Positions 1 to 5,452 of a stretch of DNA of 5,452 bases are shown one piece after another (the stretch's first letter is position 1; each line of letters opens with the position of its first letter). A program made the translations under genes and the position numbers. The DNA comes from Gammaproteobacteria bacterium. Lineage in GTDB: Bacteria; Pseudomonadota; Gammaproteobacteria; UBA6429; Thiohalophilaceae. The stretch lies in assembly GCA_011052165.1 (NCBI GenBank), contig DRJN01000429.1, forward strand, positions 1-5,452. Reading direction: 5' to 3'. A model generated the notes under the pieces. That model ran no database searches, had not been told where the DNA came from, and was given only the letters and a program-made list of their open reading frames with translations.

Positions 1-129
1 GCGGTGAATGGCCGTTTCTGGTGGTGGGTCAGTCTGGGGGGACTCTTACTGGTGGCGGCAGCCTTTACCAGTGGAATGATCTGGTACCGGCAGCAAACTA
101 TGAAACGGCTTGGAGGCTTACGGGTCTGA
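1..129 (+). CDS. C-terminal end of a single-pass membrane protein (possibly SH3-domain/YgiM-like)
   Basis: Frame 1 is open from the window edge to a TGA at 127-129 and gives 42 residues. Visible residues 7-29 (from WWWVSLGG to MIWY) form one strongly hydrophobic helix long enough to span the membrane. A short basic tail follows (RQQTMKRLGGLRV), so by the positive-inside rule the C-terminus should be cytoplasmic. A terminal membrane anchor followed by a short Arg/Lys-rich tail is the usual ending of the proteobacterial SH3-domain/YgiM-like proteins, which carry an N-terminal SH3b domain and a coiled coil. Neither of those domains is in the window, so this family name is a guess from the tail alone. 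Other C-terminally anchored proteins would look the same. The gene converges on the HDOD gene, and the two stops are 163 bases apart. Confidence 0.55.
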   Translation, partial: AVNGRFWWWVSLGGLLLVAAAFTSGMIWYRQQTMKRLGGLRV

Positions 130-155
130 GGTGTTGGCCACACAAAAAACAGTAA

Positions 156-168
156 CCCAGAGAGTGGG
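156..168. other. Small hairpin with a T-run on its minus-strand side
   Basis: CCCA and TGGG flank a five-base loop at 156-168. Read on the minus strand, the hairpin is followed within a few bases by TGTTTTTTG (142-150 on the plus strand). That resembles a weak intrinsic terminator for transcription arriving from the HDOD gene. The stem is only four pairs and the T-run is offset by about five bases, so I rate it low. Confidence 0.2.
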
Positions 169-190
169 AGGCGGTCGGAGCAAACTCATT

Positions 191-247
191 AGTACCTTAG
201 AAATGATTTTCTGTGCATTTTGCAGAAAATTATTTCGTGAAGGTACT
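191..247. repeat. Long imperfect palindrome between convergent genes (REP/MITE-like or terminator-like)
   Basis: The outer arms AGTACCTT (191-198) and AAGGTACT (240-247) are perfect reverse complements. Moving inward, GAAAT (200-204) pairs with ATTTC (232-236), and ATTTTCTG (206-213) pairs with CAGAAAAT (223-230). Between these blocks lie only a one- versus three-base interruption and a single mismatch. This gives about 21 pairs around a nine-base apex. The element sits between the stop at 129 and the stop at 293 of the convergent gene. It has no GC-rich stem base and no adjoining T-run on either strand, so it is not a textbook terminator. Its size, symmetry and position fit a dispersed palindromic element. 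No second copy is visible in this window. Confidence 0.6.
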
Positions 248-292
248 TATCTTGTGGTTTATCCAGGTTAGGGAAGGGCATCCCGGTCTTTT

Positions 293-1627
293 TCAGGCTG
301 TCATGTTTTTGATAATGGCATCCAGTTCTTGCCCGCATTGCAACACCTCATCCATGGCTTCATAGGGCTGCTCATTGCTGAGGCCCAGCTGGCTACACAG
401 GACTTCGGATACCTCATCGGTGTCGGCATCGGACATATTGTGTCCCTTAAGAAGCTGATCAGCCAGTATTAACAAACGGACATAGCTATCATGTTCTCCT
501 TCGTAATCGGTTTGATGATGATAGGCGATGACCGAAATGATTTCTTCCGGCATATGCCATAACTGCATCAACTGTTTTCCCAGCTCGACATGGGTGATGC
601 CGAGCAGACGCTGCTCAATTTCGATAACCGGGGTATCTTTCTTGGCGCTCAGGACTTTGTTGAACCAGAAATATTCACTGGGAAACAGACTACCGAGCAC
701 CAGATAGCCGATGTTATGCAGCAGGCCACAGAGATAGGCCAGACCGGGTTTTACGCCCAGGGATTTGTCCAGTTCCCGTGACAGTTTTTGCACCAGTGAT
801 GCGCTGTAGGTCGCGTTTTGCCAGTAGGTGTCCGCACCCAGGGGACCATTTTTCGGTAGCTTGAAGGCCTTGGCCATGGCCGCGCCCAGCACCATATGCA
901 GAACATTTTCATAGCCCAGCACCCTGAAAACAGCATCATTCAACGTTTTGACTTTGCCACGCTGACCAAACAGGGCCGAGTTGGCATACCGCATAACCTG
1001 GGCCGAAATAGAGACGTCCATGGAAACGACTCCGACCAGTTGATCAATATTGGCGTCAGGGTTGCTCTTGAGTTCCATAATGCGTAGCGCCATGTCCGGC
1101 ATGACGGGTAAATTCTGAATATTTTTCAGTTGCTCACGAATATCCAGTTTCGGCATGCCGCCAGTCTGTTCGTCCGAGCCAGGACCGTTACTGGGGGAGC
1201 TGGAAATCGAGGTGCCAAACAGGCTGCGGCTGGACAGTGCCGAGGAATTTAATGGTGGCAGCTGTAATGGTTGGGTTTGCCCATCAAAGAGAATCATAAT
1301 ATTCTCATACTCTGCCAGGGCTTCAGCAAAAATAAATTTAAACCCTTTGCTGGCAGGGTTAGGCGGTTGTTGCTGGAAATATTGCTGCAAAGCATCAAGA
1401 TCCCCGTGGCTGAGAAAATGGAGTTCGTCCCGATGCAGGACGGTTCTCAATGCAGACAGTTCCAGTTTGTGAGGGGCCGGGAAGATGGCAACAACAAAGC
1501 CCTGATCATCTTTCAATAACACGGCTTCGGCGTAATTATTATCTGCTGTCAGCCGATCGCCAAGTTGAGTTTTGATGGCCAGATAATCGAGTACGGTTCG
1601 AAAAACTTTATGTGAGCTCATGGTCAT
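293..1627 (-). CDS. HDOD domain signalling protein with N-terminal YbaK-like domain
   Basis: The product is 444 residues from the ATG at 1627. Residues about 7-125 resemble the YbaK/aminoacyl-tRNA deacylase fold: an early VLDYL segment, a middle FPAPHKLELSALR segment, and a late pattern ending FDGQTQPLQLP. Residues about 128-157 are a Ser/Gly/Pro-rich linker. Residues about 168-370 are an HDOD domain (LPVMPDMALRIMEL, VSISAQVMRYANSALFG, LHNIGYLVLG, then W-MPEEI and HH at 370-371). HDOD domains are HD-phosphohydrolase relatives that usually lack the metal-site residues and act in signalling. Here the HD pair reads His-Asn (304-305), and Asn271 stands where an earlier His is often found, so catalysis is unlikely. 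A GTG at 1678 would add 17 residues but has no visible ribosome-binding site. ATGs at 1627 and 1621 follow a weak ACGGA and suit the domain start better. No signal peptide or membrane helix is seen. The domain call is firm; the ligand and partner are unknown. Confidence 0.85.
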   Translation of the reverse strand: MTMSSHKVFRTVLDYLAIKTQLGDRLTADNNYAEAVLLKDDQGFVVAIFPAPHKLELSALRTVLHRDELHFLSHGDLDALQQYFQQQPPNPASKGFKFIFAEALAEYENIMILFDGQTQPLQLPPLNSSALSSRSLFGTSISSSPSNGPGSDEQTGGMPKLDIREQLKNIQNLPVMPDMALRIMELKSNPDANIDQLVGVVSMDVSISAQVMRYANSALFGQRGKVKTLNDAVFRVLGYENVLHMVLGAAMAKAFKLPKNGPLGADTYWQNATYSASLVQKLSRELDKSLGVKPGLAYLCGLLHNIGYLVLGSLFPSEYFWFNKVLSAKKDTPVIEIEQRLLGITHVELGKQLMQLWHMPEEIISVIAYHHQTDYEGEHDSYVRLLILADQLLKGHNMSDADTDEVSEVLCSQLGLSNEQPYEAMDEVLQCGQELDAIIKNMTA

Positions 1628-1951
1628 AAGGTCCGTTTTCTGCGACCTGGAACAATACGCTAACAACGAATCCTTCACGCTTGTCAGTATGCGTGCGGCA
1701 AGTCCAGGTTGCTCGTTATTGTAAATTGCTTGCTTGACGTATGCTATGCTATTTTTCCTTTAAACGCCAAATAGAAGTACTTTTCACAGGTGTTTAGCGG
1801 TCAACTATTCTTAAACTTTAGCATTTAGCTGCCTTATTTCAATCCTTCTCTAGCGTATTCTTAAGGCCTTCAGGGTGATTGGGTGAGAATCGGAGAGGGT
1901 CGCGCGAACAGTTAACGCTTCAGGTGCGCCAGGAGTCCGACAGGCTTCTGA
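1628..1951. other. Gene-free spacer between the HDOD and FIST genes
   Basis: This 324-base stretch lies downstream of the FIST stop and upstream of the HDOD ATG. I see no convincing small gene; the only coding extension is the optional GTG-started 17 codons at 1628-1678. It holds a sigma-28-like promoter at 1794-1820. It also has a good minus-strand -10 hexamer TACAAT (1718-1723) without a good -35, and an eight-base palindrome AAGGCCTT at 1863-1870. On the minus strand TTAAGAATA occurs twice (near 1805-1813 and 1854-1862). No clear intrinsic terminator for the FIST gene is visible. Confidence 0.5.
1794..1820 (-). promoter_or_regulatory. Sigma-28 (FliA)-like promoter driving the HDOD gene
   Basis: On the minus strand TAAAGTTT (1813-1820) is followed by exactly 11 bases and then ACCGCTAA (1794-1801). 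The enterobacterial FliA consensus is TAAAGTTT-N11-GCCGATAA, so the -35 block matches 8 of 8, the spacing is exact, and the -10 block matches 6 of 8. The predicted start would be near 1786, giving a leader of about 160 bases to the ATG at 1627. The match is seen directly; use by sigma-28 is an inference, because the region is AT-rich and chance matches occur. Confidence 0.45.
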
Positions 1952-3076
1952 TTATAGAAATAAGATGAGTACGCCAGTATAACTATACAATCGTTGTCCG
2001 GCGATCTCGCCATTGGAGTAGAAGCCGACGATGGGAATCTCGCCAAAGACCTCGCTGATCATTTTCATTTCACGGGCCTCCTCGCCGAACAAGTGGCGGC
2101 CGCGTCCCATGCACGAAATATAAATTCCACCACGCGGTATAGCATCGCCTGTTCGTTTTTTCATGTCATCCAGCATGCGCCGCATGTCGCGGGCAGCCGC
2201 GCGGCCATCACGGCGGCAGAACATAATGGGCGTTTGCGGTTTCATCTGATCACCGATAGCGAGCATATTGTTTTGAGGGTCGATGCCAATAATATTGCGT
2301 ACTATGTAGTCTGCGGTGTCGCTCCCGCGCACAGGGAAGGCGGCAAAAATATAACCGGCGGCGCGATTAACGTCGCGGGCCAACACGTCACCGATTTCTT
2401 CCTTAAAGACATCCAGTGCCGGACGGTTGTCGATACTGATGGCCATGTGGTTATCACAATCGGTGAGCATATGTGTCTGACCTATGGGAGTGCAAGCCTG
2501 GCTCAGTCCGCTAATGATGGGGATATCGTCGTTGAAGACCACGCCGGAAAGCTGGCCCTCAGTGATGCCATCGGCAATCTGGAAGAAGAACTGATTTTCG
2601 GATGAGGTGATGCCGCCGATCAGATAACCATTCCCCAACTGGTCTGGCAACTGCTCCAGCATTTGAGGGATCCGGCCATTGCGGGGATCGCCATGCACTA
2701 GAGCAATGCGCAGTCCGGCCATAAAATCATCAGCCATAGCGTCAGAAAGATGATGGCTATCCTCGGTGTGATTGAAAAGACTGAAGCTGTTCTCGGGAAA
2801 GCGGGCCATCATCATGACTATAGCGGGCTGATCGTAATATTCCATATTGGTGCAGTTGATGGCGGTGCCAACGCTGCCGACCCAATGGGGGATGCCGGTT
2901 TTCAGTTTCAAATTGCGCAGGATTTTCCCAAGATCTTTGGCGTGAGCATCCGTGACGTACAGAAAGACAAGATTGAAATCAGCGCTGTCTCCCGTTTGTT
3001 GCAGACAGTCTTCAATCGCGTCCTGCCAGCTCGCCTTGTTGCTGTGGCCAAGTTTGAACAGGGCTGAATGAGTCAT
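1952..3076 (-). CDS. Stand-alone FIST domain sensory protein (FIST_N + FIST_C)
   Basis: The product is 374 residues and complete. Residues about 33-215 match the FIST N-terminal domain: a strand-rich start NLVFLYVTDAHAKDL, then GIPHWVGSVGTAINC, then GNGYLIGGITSSENQFFF. Residues about 220-370 match FIST_C: PALDVFKEEIG, then ISCMGRGRHLFGEEAREM, and the closing GFYSNGEIAGQRLYSYTGVL. FIST is a sensory domain proposed to bind small ligands. Some family members, such as Pseudomonas NosP, bind haem and sense nitric oxide. Nothing here identifies the ligand. No kinase, PAS, GGDEF or methyl-accepting domain is fused, and there is no signal peptide or membrane helix, so it should be a cytoplasmic module acting through a partner. 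The ATG at 3074-3076 follows an AGAGGT (3087-3092) about 11 bases away. It lies 127 bases after the phosphoribulokinase stop, so it probably has its own promoter. Confidence 0.88.
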   Translation of the reverse strand: MTHSALFKLGHSNKASWQDAIEDCLQQTGDSADFNLVFLYVTDAHAKDLGKILRNLKLKTGIPHWVGSVGTAINCTNMEYYDQPAIVMMMARFPENSFSLFNHTEDSHHLSDAMADDFMAGLRIALVHGDPRNGRIPQMLEQLPDQLGNGYLIGGITSSENQFFFQIADGITEGQLSGVVFNDDIPIISGLSQACTPIGQTHMLTDCDNHMAISIDNRPALDVFKEEIGDVLARDVNRAAGYIFAAFPVRGSDTADYIVRNIIGIDPQNNMLAIGDQMKPQTPIMFCRRDGRAAARDMRRMLDDMKKRTGDAIPRGGIYISCMGRGRHLFGEEAREMKMISEVFGEIPIVGFYSNGEIAGQRLYSYTGVLILFL

Positions 3077-3118
3077 AGGCTAAGGGACCTCTGATTAATT
3101 TTTCCGCTCGGGATGCCC

Positions 3119-3148
3119 CTTTTATCTTACTCAGGGTTGGCTTATCAA
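3119..3148 (-). promoter_or_regulatory. Possible sigma-70 promoter for the FIST gene
   Basis: On the minus strand TTGATA (3143-3148, 5 of 6 to the -35 consensus) is followed by 18 bases and TAAAAG (3119-3124), a moderate -10. It lies between the palindrome after phosphoribulokinase and the FIST start, where a promoter is expected if the palindrome ends the upstream transcript. The -10 is weak, so the call is tentative. Confidence 0.3.
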
Positions 3149-3171
3149 ACCATGAATGAAGAGGGTAAATG

Positions 3172-3193
3172 GCCATTCTGATATCAGAATGGC
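3172..3193 (-). terminator. Perfect 22-base palindrome, probable terminator of phosphoribulokinase
   Basis: The half-site GCCATTCTGAT is followed directly by its exact reverse complement, giving a hairpin with a stem of about nine pairs and a four-base loop. It begins 10 bases after the TGA of the phosphoribulokinase gene. On the minus strand the following bases are pyrimidine-rich (CATTTACCCTCTTCATT) but lack a continuous T-run. Position favours a terminator or a 3'-end stabilising hairpin. A palindromic operator for the FIST gene is the alternative. Confidence 0.5.
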
Positions 3194-3203
3194 TAGTTGT
3201 TGA

Positions 3204-4076
3204 TCAGGCCTTGCGCTTGGCCTGAATGAGTTCATGAATGCGTGGACTCAGGATCAATTCCATCGCAAAGCCCATTTTTCCACCGGGCACCACGAGGGTA
3301 TTGCGGCGTGACATGAAAGAATTCGGGATCATGTTCAGCAGATAAGGAAAGTCCACCCCCTTGTTGGGATGGCGAAAACGAATGACGATGAAGCTTTCAT
3401 CCGGGGTTGGAATATCGCGGGCAATAAAGGGGTTGGACGTATCTACCGTGGGGACACGCTGAAAATTAATGTCCGTGCAGGAGAACTGAGGCGTGATATA
3501 ATGGACGTAGTCATCCATGCGTCGCAGGATGGTATCGACAATAGCTTCTGCAGAATAGCCGCGCTGGGAATTATCCCGGTGGATTTTCTGGATCCATTCC
3601 AGGTTCACGATCGGCACAACCCCTACCAGCAAATCGGTTTGGGCAGACACATCCACCTTACCGTCAACGACTCCGCCATGCAGGCCTTCATAGAATAGCA
3701 CGTCAGTGTCATATTCAACTTCTTCCCATTCTGTGAATTCACCGGGTTTCTGATGGTAAGGGGCGGCTTCTTCTTCACTGTGCAGATAATAACGGCGTTT
3801 GCAGCGGCCGGTTTTACCATAGGTATTGAAGGTCTCGGCGAGCAGATCGAAGTGGTTGGCTTCGGGGCCGAAATGGCTGAGCTGCTTGCCGTCTTTGGCA
3901 AACTGGTCAATCGCTACTTTCATTTGTGCACGGTCATGACGGTGGTAGCTGTCGCCTTCAATGATCAACGGGTTGATCTGTTCGCGAAAGAAAATATGTT
4001 CGAAGGCATTTTTGACCGTGGTGGTGCCAGCGCCAGATGAGCCGGTGACCGCAATCACAGGATGTTTTTCAGACAT
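3204..4076 (-). CDS. prkB: Phosphoribulokinase, proteobacterial type
   Basis: Phosphorylates ribulose 5-phosphate with ATP to ribulose 1,5-bisphosphate, the RuBisCO substrate of the Calvin-Benson-Bassham cycle, in the cytoplasm. The 290-residue length equals the Rhodobacter sphaeroides enzyme. The P-loop GSSGAGTTT (12-20) lacks the usual Walker lysine, as is normal for this family. Catalytic and binding residues known from R. sphaeroides are present: Asp42 in EGDSYHR, Glu130 in FYEGLHG, Lys164, Arg167 and Asp168 in WIQKIHRD, Arg172, and Arg185-Arg186 (one lower than the R. sphaeroides numbers after Asp42). FQRVPTVDTSNPFIA (in the C-terminal half) is a family signature. Relatives are octamers activated by NADH and inhibited by AMP; that is family knowledge, not seen here. 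The ATG follows a strong AAGGAG (4082-4087) at five bases. The gene is often called cbbP or prkB. No RuBisCO gene is in the window. Confidence 0.96.
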   Translation of the reverse strand: MSEKHPVIAVTGSSGAGTTTVKNAFEHIFFREQINPLIIEGDSYHRHDRAQMKVAIDQFAKDGKQLSHFGPEANHFDLLAETFNTYGKTGRCKRRYYLHSEEEAAPYHQKPGEFTEWEEVEYDTDVLFYEGLHGGVVDGKVDVSAQTDLLVGVVPIVNLEWIQKIHRDNSQRGYSAEAIVDTILRRMDDYVHYITPQFSCTDINFQRVPTVDTSNPFIARDIPTPDESFIVIRFRHPNKGVDFPYLLNMIPNSFMSRRNTLVVPGGKMGFAMELILSPRIHELIQAKRKA

Positions 4077-4105
4077 GGGGACTCCTTAAATGCTATAAGC
4101 CAATA

Positions 4106-4133
4106 ATTCTAAAAATAAATCAAATTCTGAAAA
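4106..4133 (-). promoter_or_regulatory. Probable sigma-70 promoter of phosphoribulokinase
   Basis: On the minus strand TTTTCA (4128-4133, 4 of 6) is followed by 16 bases and TAGAAT (4106-4111, 5 of 6). Transcription would start near 4099, giving a leader of about 22 bases that contains the AAGGAG site. The surrounding DNA is much AT-richer than the genes. The -35 lies inside one arm of the inverted repeat at 4128-4154. Confidence 0.4.
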
Positions 4134-4164
4134 ATGCGTATCGTTGATTTTTCATAAAATTCTG
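4119..4164. repeat. Direct repeat ATNAAATTCTG x2 flanking the operator-like dyad
   Basis: ATCAAATTCTG (4119-4129) and ATAAAATTCTG (4154-4164) agree at 10 of 11 bases and start 35 bases apart. They overlap the two ends of the inverted repeat at 4128-4154, so the region carries two kinds of symmetry at once. This may reflect several binding sites for a regulator upstream of phosphoribulokinase. Confidence 0.4.
4128..4154. promoter_or_regulatory. Inverted repeat TGAAAAAT-N11-ATTTTTCA, candidate operator for phosphoribulokinase
   Basis: The arms at 4128-4135 and 4147-4154 are perfect eight-base reverse complements around an 11-base spacer. One arm covers the predicted -35 of the phosphoribulokinase gene. 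The dyad spacing suits a dimeric regulator; LysR-type proteins such as CbbR, the usual Calvin-cycle activator, bind dyads of related size. No regulator gene is in the window, so the protein that binds is unknown. Because the arms are A/T-only apart from one G:C pair each, chance is a real alternative. Confidence 0.4.
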
Positions 4165-4230
4165 TTGTTGGCGCTGGGTTCTGGTTTCGGTGAGACCCGC
4201 TTACGGCAACCATAGGGTCATACGCCACAA

Positions 4231-4249
4231 TCCCGATATTTTATCGGAA
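4231..4249. other. Short hairpin in the purD-prk spacer
   Basis: CCGATA (4233-4238) and TATCGG (4242-4247) pair around a TTT loop. On the minus-strand RNA the stem extends to eight pairs with one G-U wobble. It lies 70-90 bases after the purD stop. No T-run follows in either direction, so a terminator role is doubtful; it could be an RNA-processing site or chance. Confidence 0.25.
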
Positions 4250-4320
4250 ATTCAGATTGCGTGCTTCTAAAATTGGCTGTTCAGGCAGCAGTGATTAGTG
4301 TTACTTATGTGCATATCAGC

Positions 4321-5452
4321 TCATTTATGTTTACGGGTGACGGCGCGGTGGCCAATATCGCGGCGGCAAAAGATATGATCCCAGTAAATTTGATCGGCCA
4401 GATCATAGGCTTGCTTCTGTGCCTCGCTGACCGTCGCACCCAGACCCACGGCGCATAACACCCGGCCGCCGTTGGTAATAATCTGCCCGTCCTTTTCTGC
4501 TGTACCCGCGTGGAAAACCTTGTTGTTTGTCCCGCAGTGGATAGCAGGCAAGCCCGTAATCACATCACCTTTATGATAGGCGCCCGGATACCCGCCGGCG
4601 GCCAGCACCACGCCCAGCGCGGTGCGTTCATCCCATTCGATCTGCATTTCGTGCAAACGGCCGGCCAGTGCCGCCTGACACAGCGCGGCTAGATCAGACT
4701 TCAGGCGCATCATGATGGGCTGGGTTTCCGGATCGCCAAAACGCACGTTGTATTCCAGCACTTTTGGGCTGCCATCGGCATCAATCATGATCCCGGCATA
4801 GAGAAAGCCGGTAAAAGGATAGCCTTCGGCGGCCATGCCTTTTACGGTGGGTTCAATGATGTTCTTCATGATGCGATCATGGATTGTTTTTGTTACCACG
4901 GGTGCGGGGGAGTAGGCACCCATGCCCCCCGTGTTGGGACCCTTGTCACCCTCGTCCCGGGCCTTGTGATCCTGGGACGTGGCCATGGGCAGGATGTGTT
5001 CGCCATCGACCATCACGATGAAACTGGCTTCTTCGCCGCGAAGAAATTCCTCGATAACGACACGGTGACCGGCATGGCCGAAGGCGTTACCGGCCAGCAT
5101 GTCCTTGACCGCCGCCATAGCCTGGTCTTCGGTTTGTGCCAGAATCACCCCTTTGCCCGCAGCCAGCCCATCGGCTTTAACCACGATAGGTGCGCCTTGT
5201 TCCTTGATATAGGCAATAGCCGGTTCTATTTCGGTAAAATTGCCATAAGCGGCGGTAGGGATGTTGTGGCGGGCGAGAAAATCCTTGGTAAATGCCTTGG
5301 AGCCTTCCAGTTGCGCGGCGTCTTTGGTGGGGCCAAAGCAAGGCAGGCCTGCCTCATTAAAGGCATCGACCACACCCGCCACCAGGGGCATTTCGGGACC
5401 GACGATGGTGAGATCAATGTTTTCCCGGTGGGCGAAGCCCAGCAGGCCGGGA
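4321..5452 (-). CDS. purD: Phosphoribosylamine-glycine ligase (GAR synthetase), N-terminus beyond window
   Basis: Joins 5-phosphoribosylamine and glycine using ATP to make glycinamide ribonucleotide, the second step of de novo purine synthesis, in the cytoplasm. The reading frame stays open to the window edge (first full codon 5451-5449), giving 376 residues. The family is usually about 425-430, so about 50 residues with the first dinucleotide-fold GNGGREHA motif are missing. Visible-fragment landmarks: IDLTIVGPE (12-20), the ATP-grasp KADGLAAGKGV (92-102), IEEFLRGEEAS (133-143), GPNTGGMGAYSP (171-182), metal-binding EYNVRFGDPETQ (233-244), then GVVLAAGGYPG and the ending FCRRDIGHRAV. The text aligns to Escherichia coli PurD almost without gaps. 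An internal ATG at 5389-5391 is not the start, because the conserved VGPE lies just upstream of it. The gene reads toward phosphoribulokinase, 244 bases away. Confidence 0.97.
   Translation of the reverse strand, partial: PGLLGFAHRENIDLTIVGPEMPLVAGVVDAFNEAGLPCFGPTKDAAQLEGSKAFTKDFLARHNIPTAAYGNFTEIEPAIAYIKEQGAPIVVKADGLAAGKGVILAQTEDQAMAAVKDMLAGNAFGHAGHRVVIEEFLRGEEASFIVMVDGEHILPMATSQDHKARDEGDKGPNTGGMGAYSPAPVVTKTIHDRIMKNIIEPTVKGMAAEGYPFTGFLYAGIMIDADGSPKVLEYNVRFGDPETQPIMMRLKSDLAALCQAALAGRLHEMQIEWDERTALGVVLAAGGYPGAYHKGDVITGLPAIHCGTNNKVFHAGTAEKDGQIITNGGRVLCAVGLGATVSEAQKQAYDLADQIYWDHIFCRRDIGHRAVTRKHK

Noticed and set aside
276..285. GGGCATCCCG near the HDOD stop, repeated on the minus strand at 3108-3117
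   Set aside because: Only ten bases are shared and the flanks differ. GGGcatCCC is self-complementary and likely to recur by chance.
1155..1519. Two overlapping plus-strand frames inside the HDOD gene
   Set aside because: They are antisense to the linker and YbaK-like region of the HDOD protein and overlap each other in different frames. Neither product looks like a real protein.
1718..1723. TACAAT as the -10 of a sigma-70 promoter for the HDOD gene
   Set aside because: The hexamer is good, but no acceptable -35 lies 16-18 bases upstream on the minus strand, so I noted it only in the spacer description.
1930..1951. CAGG-type imperfect repeats just after the FIST stop as a terminator
   Set aside because: No stem longer than three or four pairs forms and no T-run follows.
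1994..2605. A 203-codon plus-strand open frame antisense to the FIST gene
   Set aside because: It lies wholly inside the FIST gene, whose product matches a known family end to end. The antisense product shows no recognisable domain, and its length follows from the GC-rich codon pattern of the real gene.
3753..4040. Antisense open frame inside phosphoribulokinase
   Set aside because: Fully covered by a well-conserved enzyme gene on the other strand. The hydrophobic Ala/Gly/Phe-rich stretch is the reverse reading of that gene.
4261..4458. A 65-codon plus-strand frame across the end of purD
   Set aside because: More than half of it is antisense to conserved purD codons. No ribosome-binding site or family resemblance is visible.

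Overview
The window looks like a chromosomal segment of a chemo- or photoautotrophic member of the Proteobacteria, most likely a gammaproteobacterium. The evidence is a complete proteobacterial-type phosphoribulokinase (the enzyme that makes the RuBisCO substrate) and a PurD that reads very close to the enterobacterial protein over its whole visible length. Codon use is moderately GC-rich in the genes, and the spacers are clearly AT-richer. I see no transposase, phage gene, tRNA, rRNA or CRISPR array.

Layout, left to right: (1) the last 42 codons of a plus-strand gene (1-129) encoding one membrane helix and a basic tail; (2) a gene-free spacer (130-292) holding a long imperfect palindrome between convergent genes; (3) a minus-strand HDOD signalling protein with a YbaK-like N-terminal domain (293-1627, possibly from 1678); (4) a 324-base spacer with a good match to a flagellar sigma-28 promoter reading toward the HDOD gene; (5) a minus-strand stand-alone FIST sensory protein (1952-3076); (6) a short spacer with a perfect 22-base palindrome just after the phosphoribulokinase stop; (7) minus-strand phosphoribulokinase (3204-4076); (8) a 244-base spacer with an inverted repeat and a direct repeat overlapping the probable phosphoribulokinase promoter; (9) minus-strand purD (4321 to beyond 5452), missing about its first 50 codons.

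The four minus-strand genes point the same way, but gaps of 127 to 324 bases, a palindrome and separate promoter candidates suggest mostly independent transcription units rather than one operon. Functionally there are two metabolic genes (Calvin cycle and purine synthesis) and two signal-transduction proteins with no obvious enzymatic output. I find no clear new multi-gene system. The most useful leads are regulatory: the operator-like repeats before phosphoribulokinase, the sigma-28-like promoter before the HDOD gene, and the palindromic element at 191-247, which may be a dispersed repeat.
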